Shown here: piece after piece, positions 33,926 to 43,232 of the stretch
Numbering within the stretch: position 1 is the first letter of the stretch
Layout: each line of letters begins with the position of its first letter
Source: JAFGLZ01 sp964622545
GTDB taxonomy: Bacteria; Planctomycetota; Phycisphaerae; UBA1845; JAFGLZ01
Reading direction: 5' to 3'
DNA length: 64,000 nucleotides
Assembly: GCA_964622545.1 (NCBI GenBank)
Contig: CAZUQM010000014.1
Location: 1-64,000, forward strand
Program-made: the position numbers and the translations under genes
The notes under the pieces: model-generated
The model's database searches: none
The model's input: only the letters and a program-made list of their open reading frames with translations
Told to the model about the DNA's origin: nothing

Positions 33926-34972
33926 ATGGAGCCGCAGGACGACAGTCCGATGGAAGAGCCGGTGGTGTTGGAGCCGAAATCCGTTCCATTCTGTCAGAAA
34001 ATGAGCACGATGTTGAAGGTGTCCTTGTTCATGGGCGTGTCAGGTGCCTTGGCTTGTCTTCTAATCGGTCGGAGTGCACAGGAGGCATACTTCTTCGCCG
34101 CATCCTCGGCCCTGTCGGGTGGCATCATCTGCTTCATCGAGAGCTATCAAGAGCGACGCAACGCAAAACGTGAACGACTCGAGCTCTGGCCGGATCGGAT
34201 CGACCACCACCGCGGGAAGAAGTGCGAGACGTATCGATTCGATGAGGTCATTGAACTCCAACATCGCGAGCCCTACCCGGATGCCGAGGGTTCCGGATCA
34301 ACGAACCTTCGGATGCACGACGACAGGCGGCTTGACCTACAGGGCGATCGATGGCCGTTGATGCACGTTGGCGCCACGCTCCGCGAGTTCGTCATACCGC
34401 GACTGCGAGACAGATCCTTCCATGCAATTGACCGTGGGGATGCGCTCCCATTCCACACACCGGAGTCGGAGCGCGTGGTGGCAATCCTCATAATCCCTCT
34501 GGTTGGCATACTCGCATGGGGATTCCTGGCTTGCGAAAGCAACGAATGGTATATGCGCGTCTTTCTCGGCGGCCTGTGTGGATGTGCTCCGGCGGGTTTC
34601 GGCTGGTATTGTCTGTCGAACCGGGGCACGCTTTTGACGAGCGAGGGAATCCGCCAGGACACCAGCTGGCGTCACTGGTTGCCCTGGTCCGACGTGGGCT
34701 GCGTCTACTACGATACCGACGAGTCAGCCCAAGAAACCATGTGGCTGCTGGACGATGCGGGACGGATACGCGTCAAAATCCACGGCAACCTCGTCAACTA
34801 CCTCGTCCTCCGCGAGATGCTCGACGAGTTCCTGCCGGCCGAGACGCCGTGGTATGAGGTGCATTGGTGGCAGGTCGGCACCGTTGGTCGGATCGTCGAA
34901 TGGTTCGATCGCCTGCGGACGGGACGAGACCCGGACTACCCGCGCGATCCGGCGGACATGGACATGCGATGA
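33926..34972 (+). CDS. membrane protein of unknown function
   Basis: A 348-aa protein from ATG 33926; the open frame extends upstream without other support. Two hydrophobic hairpins: LKVSLFMGVSGALACLLIG with AYFFAASSALSGGIICFIES near the N-terminus, and VVAILIIPLVGILAWGFLAC with VFLGGLCGCAPAGFGWYCLS in the middle. Each is followed by a soluble beta-rich segment (LELWPDRIDHHRGKKCETYR; LLTSEGIRQDTSWRHWLPW) with the look of a PH-like domain. So it reads as a duplicated TM-pair plus PH-like module. GC and codon use are lower than in neighbours. No family named. Confidence 0.6.
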   Translation: MEPQDDSPMEEPVVLEPKSVPFCQKMSTMLKVSLFMGVSGALACLLIGRSAQEAYFFAASSALSGGIICFIESYQERRNAKRERLELWPDRIDHHRGKKCETYRFDEVIELQHREPYPDAEGSGSTNLRMHDDRRLDLQGDRWPLMHVGATLREFVIPRLRDRSFHAIDRGDALPFHTPESERVVAILIIPLVGILAWGFLACESNEWYMRVFLGGLCGCAPAGFGWYCLSNRGTLLTSEGIRQDTSWRHWLPWSDVGCVYYDTDESAQETMWLLDDAGRIRVKIHGNLVNYLVLREMLDEFLPAETPWYEVHWWQVGTVGRIVEWFDRLRTGRDPDYPRDPADMDMR

Positions 34973-35448
34973 CGGCCACGGTGACTTCCGGATGAGATTG
35001 CGGCGCGGCAAGGTGCGCCCTACGTTGCTCCTGGCTGTCCTTCGGGCCTGGAGCGCCACCAAAGACGGCTCCTACCAAGCCAACCTCTGCCGTAGATTAC
35101 CAAGACCAGCAGCCAGGCTCGGCGCGGCCCCTTCCTCTCAGACCGCGCCTTTCGGCGTTTGATCCTGTACCATACCGATCCGCGGACGATGCGGCCTAGG
35201 CACGGCACGGGTTCCCTTATCCCGCGCCAGACAGGCATGACGGTTCGGGTACCAGGGTGGAGGGAATTCGTTTCGCGTCACATCGGCTCGGCCCTGCTAC
35301 CCGTGGCGCGTCCTGGGTAGCATGTACCTGCTGAGGATCGTTCCATGGCCACGCAAACAACGGCGTGGCCATGCCACCCACGGAGTCTGTCTTCTGGGCA
35401 GCGGAATGTTGCACCGCCGGCTCCGGCAACCACGTCGAGGAGATCGTC
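34973..35448. other. 476-bp intergenic region before the glycan-degradation cluster
   Basis: No gene supported. It contains the CATGGCCA hairpin (35337-35373) ~75 bases before the GH32 start. The rest shows no recognisable promoter, RNA gene or repeat. Confidence 0.6.
35337..35377 (-). repeat. CATGGCCA hairpin element, copy 1
   Basis: Minus strand: an 11-bp perfect stem (arms at 35344-35354 and 35363-35373) with an 8-base loop. About 32 of 37 positions match 54605-54641 (plus). The changes are one compensatory C-G/T-A pair, three loop positions and one flank. Confidence 0.7.
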
Positions 35449-37698
35449 ATGAATGCGACCATGAAGGTGGGCACGACAACGAGCATTGCCACTCGACGAA
35501 GCGGGGGATCGGTTAGGGTGTGGCTGATCGTGCTCGTCGTCGGACCGCCGCTCTGGGGCGGCTGCGCCGCCACCGCCAACGCCGCCGACGAGATCCTGAT
35601 CGCCGACTTCGAGGGCAAGGACTACGGCGACTGGACGACCACCGGCGAGGCCTTCGGACCCGGCCCGGCCCGTGGCACCCTGCCCGGCCAGATGCATGTC
35701 AGCGGCTACGAGGGCAAGGGCTTGGTCAACAGCTTCTACAAACGCGACACCTCGACCGGCACGCTCACCTCGCCCGAGTTCAAGATCCAACGTGACTACA
35801 TCAACTTCCTGCTCGGCGGCGGCCGGCATCCCGGCAAGACCTGCATCAACCTGCTCGCGGGCGGCAAGGTCGTCCGCACCGCCACCGGACCCAACGACCG
35901 GCCCGGCGGCAGCGAGGCCCTCGACTGGCATGCCTGGGACGTGTCGGAGCTGAAGGGCAAGACCGCGCGAATCCAGATCGTCGACCAGGCCACCGGCGGC
36001 TGGGGCCATATCAATATCGATCACATCACGCAGAGCGACGAGAAGGTGATGCCCGTGCCCAAGAGCAAAGAGATCGTCTGCACAAAACGCTACCTCAACC
36101 TGCCCGTCAACAACGGAGCACGCAAGCGGTGGGTCAGCCTGGTCGTCGACGGCGAGATTGTCCGCGAGTTCGACATCGAGCTGGCCGACAAGGACCCCGA
36201 CTTCTGGGTCTTCCTCGACCTGACGCCCTTCAAGGGCAAGACCGCCACCATCCGACTCAGCGCCATGCGACGCGACTCCAAGGCCCTCGACATGATCCAC
36301 CAGGCAGACACCATCAAGGGCGGCGAGACCATGTACCGCGAGAAGTACCGCCCCCAGTTCCACTTCACCAGCAAGCGCGGCTGGAACAACGACAGCAACG
36401 GCCTAGTCTACTACAAGGGCGAGTACCACCTCTTCTACCAGCACAACCCCTACGGCTGGAAGTGGGGCAACATGACGTGGGGCCACGCCGTCAGCAAGGA
36501 CCTCGTCCACTGGACCGAGCTGGGCGACGCCATCCACCCCGACAGGCTCGGCACGATCTTCTCCGGCTCGGCCGTCGTCGACGAGCACAACACCACCGGC
36601 TTCGCCACCGGCGACGAAAAGCCCATCGTCTGCGTCTACACCTCCGCCGGCGGGCGGAACCGCCTCTCGAAGGGACAGCCGTTCACCCAGTCCATCGCCT
36701 ACAGCACCGATCGCGGCCGGACCTGGACCGTCTACGAGGACAACCCCGTCCAGGGCCACATCGCCGGCAACAACCGCGACCCCAAGGCGATCTGGTACGA
36801 GCCGCTCAAAGAGTGGGTCATCGTGCTCTACCTCGACGACAAGCGGATGGCCTTCTTCACGTCGAAGGACCTCAAGTCGTGGACCATGCACAGCGAGCTC
36901 AAGTGCTTCCACGAATGCCCCGAGCTCTTCGAGCTGCCCGTCGACGGCGACAAGACCAAGACCAAGTGGGTCCTCTACGGCGGCAGCGGCGATTACCACC
37001 TCGGCAGCTTCGACGGCAAGCGGTTCAAGCCCGACGGCAAGCCCATCAAGTTCAACTACGGCAACTGCTTCTACGCCTCGCAGACCTTCAACAACATTCC
37101 CCCCGAGGACGGCCGGCGGATCCAGATCGCCTGGGGACGCATCGGTCACAAGAGCATGCCCTTCAACCAGATGATGGACTTTCCCGTCGAGCTGACGCTC
37201 CACACCACCGACGAGGGCATCCGCATGTTCGCCGTGCCCGTCCGCGAGATCGAGCTGCTGCACGACACGAAGCACGCCTGGCAGGATCGGCCCATCCGAC
37301 CGGGCGAGAACCTCCTTAAGGGCATCACCGGCGACCTCTTCCACCTCCGGGCCGAGTTCGACCCGGGCGACGCCGAGCAGCTCGGCTTCGTCATCCGCGG
37401 CACGCCGGTGATCTATGACATCAAGAAGCAGCAGCTCGCGTGCCTGAAGAACAAGGCCGCGCTCAAGCCCGCCGGCGGCAAGATCCGGCTCGAGCTGTTG
37501 GTCGACCGCATGTCGATCGAGATCTACGCCAACGACGGCCGGGTCTATATGCCCATGGGCGTGATCCCGCCGGACGACGACAAGACGCTCGAAATCTTCG
37601 CCAAGGGCGGTGCGGCCCGGGCAACCTCGCTGACCGTGTGGGAGCTGAAATCGGCCTGGAAGTACGGTCGGGGGTCTAGCCTTTCGGCCCGGAGATGA
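35449..37698 (+). CDS. secreted GH32 fructan/sucrose hydrolase with N-terminal beta-sandwich
   Basis: A 749-aa protein from ATG 35449 (CGAGGAG upstream), with a signal peptide ending near ATANA-AD (~46). Residues ~48-195 are an N-terminal beta-sandwich (ILIADFEGKDYGDWTTTGEA) typical of GH32 proteins in this group. The five-bladed GH32 propeller starts at ~300 with the nucleophile D315 in GWNNDSNG. The transition-state stabiliser is D444 in NNRDPKAIW and the acid/base is E489 in FHECPEL. A C-terminal beta-sandwich follows (~620-735). Family activities are levanase, inulinase, invertase and fructan exo-hydrolase; specificity cannot be fixed by reading. First of seven plus-strand secreted glycan-related genes. 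Confidence 0.92.
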   Translation: MNATMKVGTTTSIATRRSGGSVRVWLIVLVVGPPLWGGCAATANAADEILIADFEGKDYGDWTTTGEAFGPGPARGTLPGQMHVSGYEGKGLVNSFYKRDTSTGTLTSPEFKIQRDYINFLLGGGRHPGKTCINLLAGGKVVRTATGPNDRPGGSEALDWHAWDVSELKGKTARIQIVDQATGGWGHINIDHITQSDEKVMPVPKSKEIVCTKRYLNLPVNNGARKRWVSLVVDGEIVREFDIELADKDPDFWVFLDLTPFKGKTATIRLSAMRRDSKALDMIHQADTIKGGETMYREKYRPQFHFTSKRGWNNDSNGLVYYKGEYHLFYQHNPYGWKWGNMTWGHAVSKDLVHWTELGDAIHPDRLGTIFSGSAVVDEHNTTGFATGDEKPIVCVYTSAGGRNRLSKGQPFTQSIAYSTDRGRTWTVYEDNPVQGHIAGNNRDPKAIWYEPLKEWVIVLYLDDKRMAFFTSKDLKSWTMHSELKCFHECPELFELPVDGDKTKTKWVLYGGSGDYHLGSFDGKRFKPDGKPIKFNYGNCFYASQTFNNIPPEDGRRIQIAWGRIGHKSMPFNQMMDFPVELTLHTTDEGIRMFAVPVREIELLHDTKHAWQDRPIRPGENLLKGITGDLFHLRAEFDPGDAEQLGFVIRGTPVIYDIKKQQLACLKNKAALKPAGGKIRLELLVDRMSIEIYANDGRVYMPMGVIPPDDDKTLEIFAKGGAARATSLTVWELKSAWKYGRGSSLSARR

Positions 37699-37741
37699 AT
37701 TCCACGAGCCGCGGTGCGCCCCCGCGGGATTGGAGGACACA

Positions 37742-40700
37742 ATGCTGCGAGCCATGTTGCCTTCCGCTGTGCTGCTGTGTTCACTGTCGGGCCTCTACGC
37801 CGACGAGGCGACGATCGACCTGGCCGGCACCTGGGCCTTCCGACTCGACCCGCGCGACAGCGGCCTCAAAGACCGCTGGTTCGCCCGCGACCTGCCCGAG
37901 CGCATCAAGCTGCCCGGCTCGCTCCAGGAGCAGGGCTTCGGCAACGACGTCTCGGTCGAGACCAAGTGGACCGGGGCCATCATCGACCGCTCCTGGTTCA
38001 CCGACCCCAAGTACGCCGCGTATCGCAAGCCCGGCAACGTCAAGGTCCCGTTCTGGCTCCAGCCCGACAAGCACTACGTCGGCGCCGCCTGGTATCAACG
38101 CGAGGTGACGATCCCGCCCGCGTGGAAAGGCCGCCGCGTGACGCTCTCCCTCGAACGACCGCACTGGGCCACGCGCGTGTGGCTCGACGACAAGCAGATC
38201 GGCAACCGCGATGCGCTCTCCACGCCGCACGTCTACGACCTCGGCACGTCGCTCGAGCCGGGCCGGCAGCGCCTCACCATCCGCGTCGACAACCGCATGA
38301 TCGTCGACGTCGGCATCAACGCCCACAGCGTCTCCGACCACACGCAGACGAACTGGAACGGCATCATCGGCCGCATCGAGCTCCGCGCCCGCCCGCCGGT
38401 CTGGATCGACGACGTCCAGGTCTATCCCAACGTGGCCGATCGGGCCGCCCGCGTGAAGGTCCACGTCGGCAACGTCACGGGCCGGGACGTCCGCGGCACC
38501 TTGTCGCTCCAGGCCGAGAGCACCAACACCGACCGAGCCTGTAAGCCGCCGGCCAAGACGGTCGACATCGCCGTCAAGGCCGACGGCGCCGAGGTCGAAA
38601 CGGTCTACCCGCTCGGCAAGGACGCGCCCCTCTGGGACGAGTTCAACCCCGCGCTCTTTCGTCTCACAACCCGGCTGAACGTGAAAGGCGACTCGCCGCC
38701 CGATCCCGACCAACTCGAGACCATGTTCGGCCTCCGCGAGATCGCCGTCCAGGGCACGCGCTTCGCCCTCAACGGCCGGCCGACGTTCATCCGCGGCACG
38801 CTCGAGTGCTGCATCTTCCCCCTCACCGGCTACCCGCCGACCGACGCGGCAGGCTGGAAGCGCGTCCTCCGCGCCGCCCGAGCCCATGGCCTGAATACGC
38901 TGCGGTTCCATTCGTGGTGTCCGCCCGAGGCGGCGTTCGTCGCGGCCGACGAGATGGGCTTCTTCCTCCAGGCCGAGTGCGCCGCCTGGGCCCACATCGG
39001 CCAGGGCAAGCCCATCGATAAATGGCTCTACGCCGAGGGCGAGCGGATCCTCCGAGCCTACGGAAACCACCCGTCCTTTACGATGATGGCCTACGGCAAC
39101 GAGCCGGGCGGTCCGTACCGCCCGTACCTGATCAAGTGGCTCCAGCACTTCAAGGCCAAGGACGACCGCCGGGTCTACACCAGCGCGGCCGGTTGGCCCG
39201 CCATGGACGAGAACCAGTATCACAACATCCCCGCCCCGCGGATCCAGGCCTGGGGCGCCGGCCTCCGCTCGCGGATCAACGCCGAGCCGCCCGAGACCCG
39301 CACCGACTACGGCGACCACGTCCGCAAGGCCGACGTCCCCATCATCAGCCACGAGATCGGCCAGTGGTGCGCCTATCCCAACTTCGGTGAGATCGCCAAG
39401 TACACCGGCGTGCTCAAGGCCCGCAACTTCGAGATCTTCCGCGACACGCTCGGCCAGAACCACATGGGCGATCAAGCCCGCGACTTCCTCATCGCCTCGG
39501 GCAAGCTCCAGACCCTCTGCTACAAGGAGGACATCGAGTCCGCTCTGCGAACGCCGGGCTTCGGCGGGTTCCACCTGCTCGACCTGCATGACTTCCCGGG
39601 CCAGGGCACCGCGCTGGTCGGCGTGCTCGACGCCTTCTGGGACCAGAAGGGCTACGTCGCCCCCGACGACTATCGACGCTTCTGCAACAGCACCGTCCCG
39701 CTGGCCCGCATGGACAAACGCTACTGGAAGACGAACGAGACCTTCACCGCCGACATCGACATCACGCACTTCGGCCTCGAGCCGCTGCGCGACGCCGTCA
39801 CCGCCTGGAAGCTCGTCGACGAGTCCGGCCGCGCCGTCGCCTCGGGCAAGCTCTCGCAGCGAACGATCCACATCGGCGGCCCGACCAGGCTCGGCACCGT
39901 GACCGTCGCTCTCGGCTCGGTCAAGCCGCCCTCCAAGCTCACCCTCGTCGTCGGACTTGAAGGCACGCCGTTCGAGAACGACTGGGACATCTGGGTCTTC
40001 GCCGATCGCCTCGCCACCGCCACGCCCACCGACGTGCTGCTCACCGACGTGCTCGACGACGCGGCGCTCGAGCGCCTCGGCGCCGGCGGCAAGGTGCTGC
40101 TCATGCCCCCGCCCGCCTGCGTGCGGACGAACGCGACCATCGGCTTCAGCAGCGTCTTCTGGAACACGGCCTGGACGCGCAACCAGCCGCCGCACACCCT
40201 CGGGATCCTCTGCGACCCCGAACATCCGGTCTTCGCCCACTTCCCGACCGACTCCCACAGCGACTGGCAGTGGTGGGAGCTGATCCACGGCTCGGCCGCC
40301 ATGGTGCTCGACAAGCTGCCGCCCAAGCTCCGCCCGCTCATCCAGCCCATCGACACGTGGTTCGAGAACCGCCGACTCGGCCTGCTCTTCGAGGCACGCC
40401 TGCTCGGCGGCAAGCTCATGGTGTGCAGCATGGAGCTGGGCAGCGATCTCGACCGCCGCATCGTCGCCCGGCAGATGCGCCACAGCGTCCTCACGTACAT
40501 GGCCGGTGAGAGCTTCGATCCGAAACACGACGTGACGCCCGACCAGGTGCGCGCGCTGCTCCGCGAGCCGACGACGCTGCAGCGGCTCGGCGCGACCATC
40601 ACCCCCAGTAGCCAGCAACGCGGACACGAGGCCAAGCTAGCCATGGACGGACGGGTCGACACGATCTGGCACACGAGCTGGGACCCGAGACCCAAAAAGC

Positions 40701-41005
40701 ACCCGCACCATCTCATCATCGACCTGGGCAAGCCGGGCGCCGTCGCCGGCCTCGTCGTCACGCCCAGACAAGACATGACCAACGGCCGCATCGCCCAATT
40801 CGAGGTCTACGCCGGCAGCAGCGCCGAGGCGTGGGGCAAGCCCGTCGCGAAAGGCACGTGGCCCAACGACGCTCAGCCGAAGACGGTGCCCTTCGAGCCG
40901 CCGGTGCTCGCGCGGTACATCAAGCTGGTTGCCCTGTCGGAGGTGCGTGGCGGACCATGGGCTTCGCTTGCCGAGATCGACGTGGTGATAGCGCAATCGA
41001 AGTGA
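37742..41005 (+). CDS. secreted GH2-like glycosidase with C-terminal CBM32 (F5/8 type C)
   Basis: A 1087-aa protein; ATG 37742 follows GGAGG at ~37733, with a signal peptide ending near LYA-DE (20). The GH2 sugar-binding jelly roll spans ~25-215 (LPGSLQEQGFG, RVWLDDKQIG), then an Ig-like domain to ~335. The TIM barrel has TFIRGTLECC, LRFHSWCPPEAA, the acid/base E454 in YGNEPGG and a nucleophile candidate E538 in ISHEIGQW. A C-terminal discoidin/CBM32 domain (~935-1085: SSQQRGHEAKLAMDG ... AEIDVV) should bind galactose-type sugars. Likely beta-galactosidase, beta-glucuronidase or a related exo-acting activity. 43 bases after the GH32 gene. Confidence 0.9.
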   Translation: MLRAMLPSAVLLCSLSGLYADEATIDLAGTWAFRLDPRDSGLKDRWFARDLPERIKLPGSLQEQGFGNDVSVETKWTGAIIDRSWFTDPKYAAYRKPGNVKVPFWLQPDKHYVGAAWYQREVTIPPAWKGRRVTLSLERPHWATRVWLDDKQIGNRDALSTPHVYDLGTSLEPGRQRLTIRVDNRMIVDVGINAHSVSDHTQTNWNGIIGRIELRARPPVWIDDVQVYPNVADRAARVKVHVGNVTGRDVRGTLSLQAESTNTDRACKPPAKTVDIAVKADGAEVETVYPLGKDAPLWDEFNPALFRLTTRLNVKGDSPPDPDQLETMFGLREIAVQGTRFALNGRPTFIRGTLECCIFPLTGYPPTDAAGWKRVLRAARAHGLNTLRFHSWCPPEAAFVAADEMGFFLQAECAAWAHIGQGKPIDKWLYAEGERILRAYGNHPSFTMMAYGNEPGGPYRPYLIKWLQHFKAKDDRRVYTSAAGWPAMDENQYHNIPAPRIQAWGAGLRSRINAEPPETRTDYGDHVRKADVPIISHEIGQWCAYPNFGEIAKYTGVLKARNFEIFRDTLGQNHMGDQARDFLIASGKLQTLCYKEDIESALRTPGFGGFHLLDLHDFPGQGTALVGVLDAFWDQKGYVAPDDYRRFCNSTVPLARMDKRYWKTNETFTADIDITHFGLEPLRDAVTAWKLVDESGRAVASGKLSQRTIHIGGPTRLGTVTVALGSVKPPSKLTLVVGLEGTPFENDWDIWVFADRLATATPTDVLLTDVLDDAALERLGAGGKVLLMPPPACVRTNATIGFSSVFWNTAWTRNQPPHTLGILCDPEHPVFAHFPTDSHSDWQWWELIHGSAAMVLDKLPPKLRPLIQPIDTWFENRRLGLLFEARLLGGKLMVCSMELGSDLDRRIVARQMRHSVLTYMAGESFDPKHDVTPDQVRALLREPTTLQRLGATITPSSQQRGHEAKLAMDGRVDTIWHTSWDPRPKKHPHHLIIDLGKPGAVAGLVVTPRQDMTNGRIAQFEVYAGSSAEAWGKPVAKGTWPNDAQPKTVPFEPPVLARYIKLVALSEVRGGPWASLAEIDVVIAQSK

Positions 41006-41257
41006 ACGTGATCCCCCACGGTTGGTGGCTGAGCTGTCTGCAGAAATGTGTGACGAGTCAGCGCAACCCGGGTGGCGCGCCTCTTCAGAGGGTGGGCCCA
41101 CCTTGTCAGGTGAGACCCGAATTCGACCGGTGATTCGTGTCCCCACGGCTGAAGCCATGGGCCACCCACATGAAGACTTCTGTCGTGGCACGGGTCCACC
41201 TTTCAAGAAAGTAGCTTAGAATCTCATCAGCTACCACCGTCAGGAAGGAGACATATC
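41006..41257. other. intergenic region with a REP-like palindromic word
   Basis: The word GGCCCATGGCTTCAGCCGTG-GGG (minus strand, 41142-41163) recurs almost exactly at 53198-53218 (plus), ahead of the third GH172 gene. Otherwise only the AGGAAGGAG ribosome binding site of the GH27 gene is recognisable. Confidence 0.5.
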
Positions 41258-43228
41258 ATGCGATGTCATCAGACCGGCCTGGCCGTACTAGCGGCAGCCA
41301 CCTTCTTGATCCCTCCTCAACACCTTCGCGCCGCCGAGACCGTCCCCCTCTCGGCGCTCGATCTGACCAAGATGAAGGTCGGCTGGGGCAAGGCGCTCGC
41401 CGACAAGGCCATCGAGGACAAACCGATGGCCATCGCCGGCCGGTCCTTCGAGCGAGGCGTCGGCTCGCACGCCCCCAGCGTCATGTGGGTAAAGGTCAAC
41501 GACGCCAAGCGGTTCCGAGCCTGGGTCGGCGTCGACGACGAGACGAACAACAAGGGTTCCGTCTGCTTCCAGATCTACGGCGACAACAAGAAGCTCTACG
41601 ACAGCGGCGTCATGAAGGGCGGCGACAAGGCCAAGCGCGTCGATGTAGACCTCGCGGGCGCAACGTACGCGATGCTTATCGTGACGATGGCCGACGACGA
41701 CAAGAACTTCGACCACGCCGACTGGGCCGAGGCCGAGTTCGTCGTCGACGGTCGGCCGCCCAAGGCCGTCGAGGCACCCAAAGAGAAGGCCGTTATCCTC
41801 ACGCCCAAGCCGGGCCCGGCCCCGAGGATCAACGGCCCGAAGGTCTACGGCGCGCGACCGGGTCGACCGTTCCTCTATCGCATCCCCTGCCAGGGCGAGC
41901 GCCCCATGACGTTCGCCGTGCGAGGCCTGCCCGCCGGCCTGACCCTCGACCCGCGCACGGGCATCCTCCGCGGCACGACCCCACGCGAGCCCGGCGCCTA
42001 CCGAACCACGCTCGTCGCCAAGAACGCACGCGGCCAGTCGCAGCGACCCTTCCGCATCGTCGTCGGCGACCGTCTCGCCCTCACGCCGCCCATGGGCTGG
42101 AACAGTTGGTACATCCACTACAACCGCGTGACCGACAAGCACCTGCGCGGCGCGGCCGACGCCATGATCGCCTCCGGCATGGCCGACGTCGGCTACCAGT
42201 ACGTCAACATCGACGACTGCTGGATGAAGAGGAAGGGCGACGAGCCCTACCGCGACGACGACGGCGCCGTCCTGCCCAACGCCAAGTTCCCCGACATGAA
42301 GGCCCTGTGCGACGACATCCATGCCAAGGGCCTCAAGGCCGGCCTCTACACCTCGCCCGGCCCGTGGACCTGCGCCGGCTACGTCGGCGCCTACAAGCAC
42401 GAACGGACCGACGCCGAGACGTTCGCCGAGTGGGGTTTCGACTTCCTCAAGTACGACTGGTGCAGCTACACCGGCGTGGCCAGGGGGGAGGGGCTCGAGA
42501 AATACATGAGGCCCTACCAGACGATGGGCGACATCCTCAAAACGCTCGACCGCGACATCGTGCTGAACCTCTGCCAGTACGGCATGGCCCACGTCTGGAC
42601 CTGGGGCGGCCGCGTCGGCGGCAACTGCTGGCGGACCACCGGCGACCTCGGCCTCGAGGGCGGAGGCCGCCTGCCCGGCTTCTACCACATCGGGTTCAGC
42701 AACGCCCAACATGCCGAGCACGCCAGGCCCGGCGAGTGGAACGACCCCGACTACATCCTCATCGGCTGGGTCGGCAACGCGCGAGGCATGGGCGAGGGCA
42801 AACCCACGACCCTCACCCCGAACGAGCAGTACAGCTACATGTCCATGTGGTCGCTGATGGCCGCGCCGCTGATCTTCTCCGGCGACATGGCCAAGCTCGA
42901 TGCGTTCACGCTCAACGTCTTGTGCAACCCGGAGGTCATCGACGTCAACCAGGATGAGCTGGGCGTGCAGGCGCGCATCGTCCGCCGGTCCGACACGGAA
43001 TTCGTCCTGGCCAAGCCGATGGTCGACGGCAGCCTGGCCGTCGGGCTCTTCAACCTCGGCGAAATCGAGCAGGAGTTGGCCGTCAAGTGGGCCGAGCTGA
43101 AGCTCACCGGCCCGCGCATCGCCCGCGATGTCTGGCGCCACAGGGACATCGGGCGCTACGACGGCGGCTTCATGACGAAGGTCCCGCGCCATGGCGTGGC
43201 GCTGATCCGATTCCGGGCGGCGGAGTAG
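41258..43228 (+). CDS. secreted alpha-galactosidase (NPCBM + Ig-like + GH27)
   Basis: A 656-aa protein, ATG 41258 after AGGAAGGAG, signal peptide to ~25. Residues ~28-165 are an NPCBM domain (FERGVGSHAPSVMWVKV, HADWAEAEFVVDG). Residues ~187-270 are a putative-Ig (He_PIG-like) module (LPAGLTLDPRTGILRGT). Residues ~272-655 are GH27: PPMGWNSWY, YVNIDDCW, nucleophile D400 in FLKYDWC and acid/base D496 in PGEWNDPDYI. It releases terminal alpha-galactose. Pairing with the GH32 enzyme two genes upstream would allow full breakdown of raffinose-family sugars. The gene ends 4 bases before the next start. Confidence 0.95.
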   Translation: MRCHQTGLAVLAAATFLIPPQHLRAAETVPLSALDLTKMKVGWGKALADKAIEDKPMAIAGRSFERGVGSHAPSVMWVKVNDAKRFRAWVGVDDETNNKGSVCFQIYGDNKKLYDSGVMKGGDKAKRVDVDLAGATYAMLIVTMADDDKNFDHADWAEAEFVVDGRPPKAVEAPKEKAVILTPKPGPAPRINGPKVYGARPGRPFLYRIPCQGERPMTFAVRGLPAGLTLDPRTGILRGTTPREPGAYRTTLVAKNARGQSQRPFRIVVGDRLALTPPMGWNSWYIHYNRVTDKHLRGAADAMIASGMADVGYQYVNIDDCWMKRKGDEPYRDDDGAVLPNAKFPDMKALCDDIHAKGLKAGLYTSPGPWTCAGYVGAYKHERTDAETFAEWGFDFLKYDWCSYTGVARGEGLEKYMRPYQTMGDILKTLDRDIVLNLCQYGMAHVWTWGGRVGGNCWRTTGDLGLEGGGRLPGFYHIGFSNAQHAEHARPGEWNDPDYILIGWVGNARGMGEGKPTTLTPNEQYSYMSMWSLMAAPLIFSGDMAKLDAFTLNVLCNPEVIDVNQDELGVQARIVRRSDTEFVLAKPMVDGSLAVGLFNLGEIEQELAVKWAELKLTGPRIARDVWRHRDIGRYDGGFMTKVPRHGVALIRFRAAE

Positions 43229-43232
43229 TCCA

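Noticed and set aside
37781..40627. 948-codon minus-strand frame opposite the GH2 gene
   Set aside because: Antisense shadow with low-complexity Val/Gly/Ala/Glu composition; GH2 motifs and RBS are on the plus strand.
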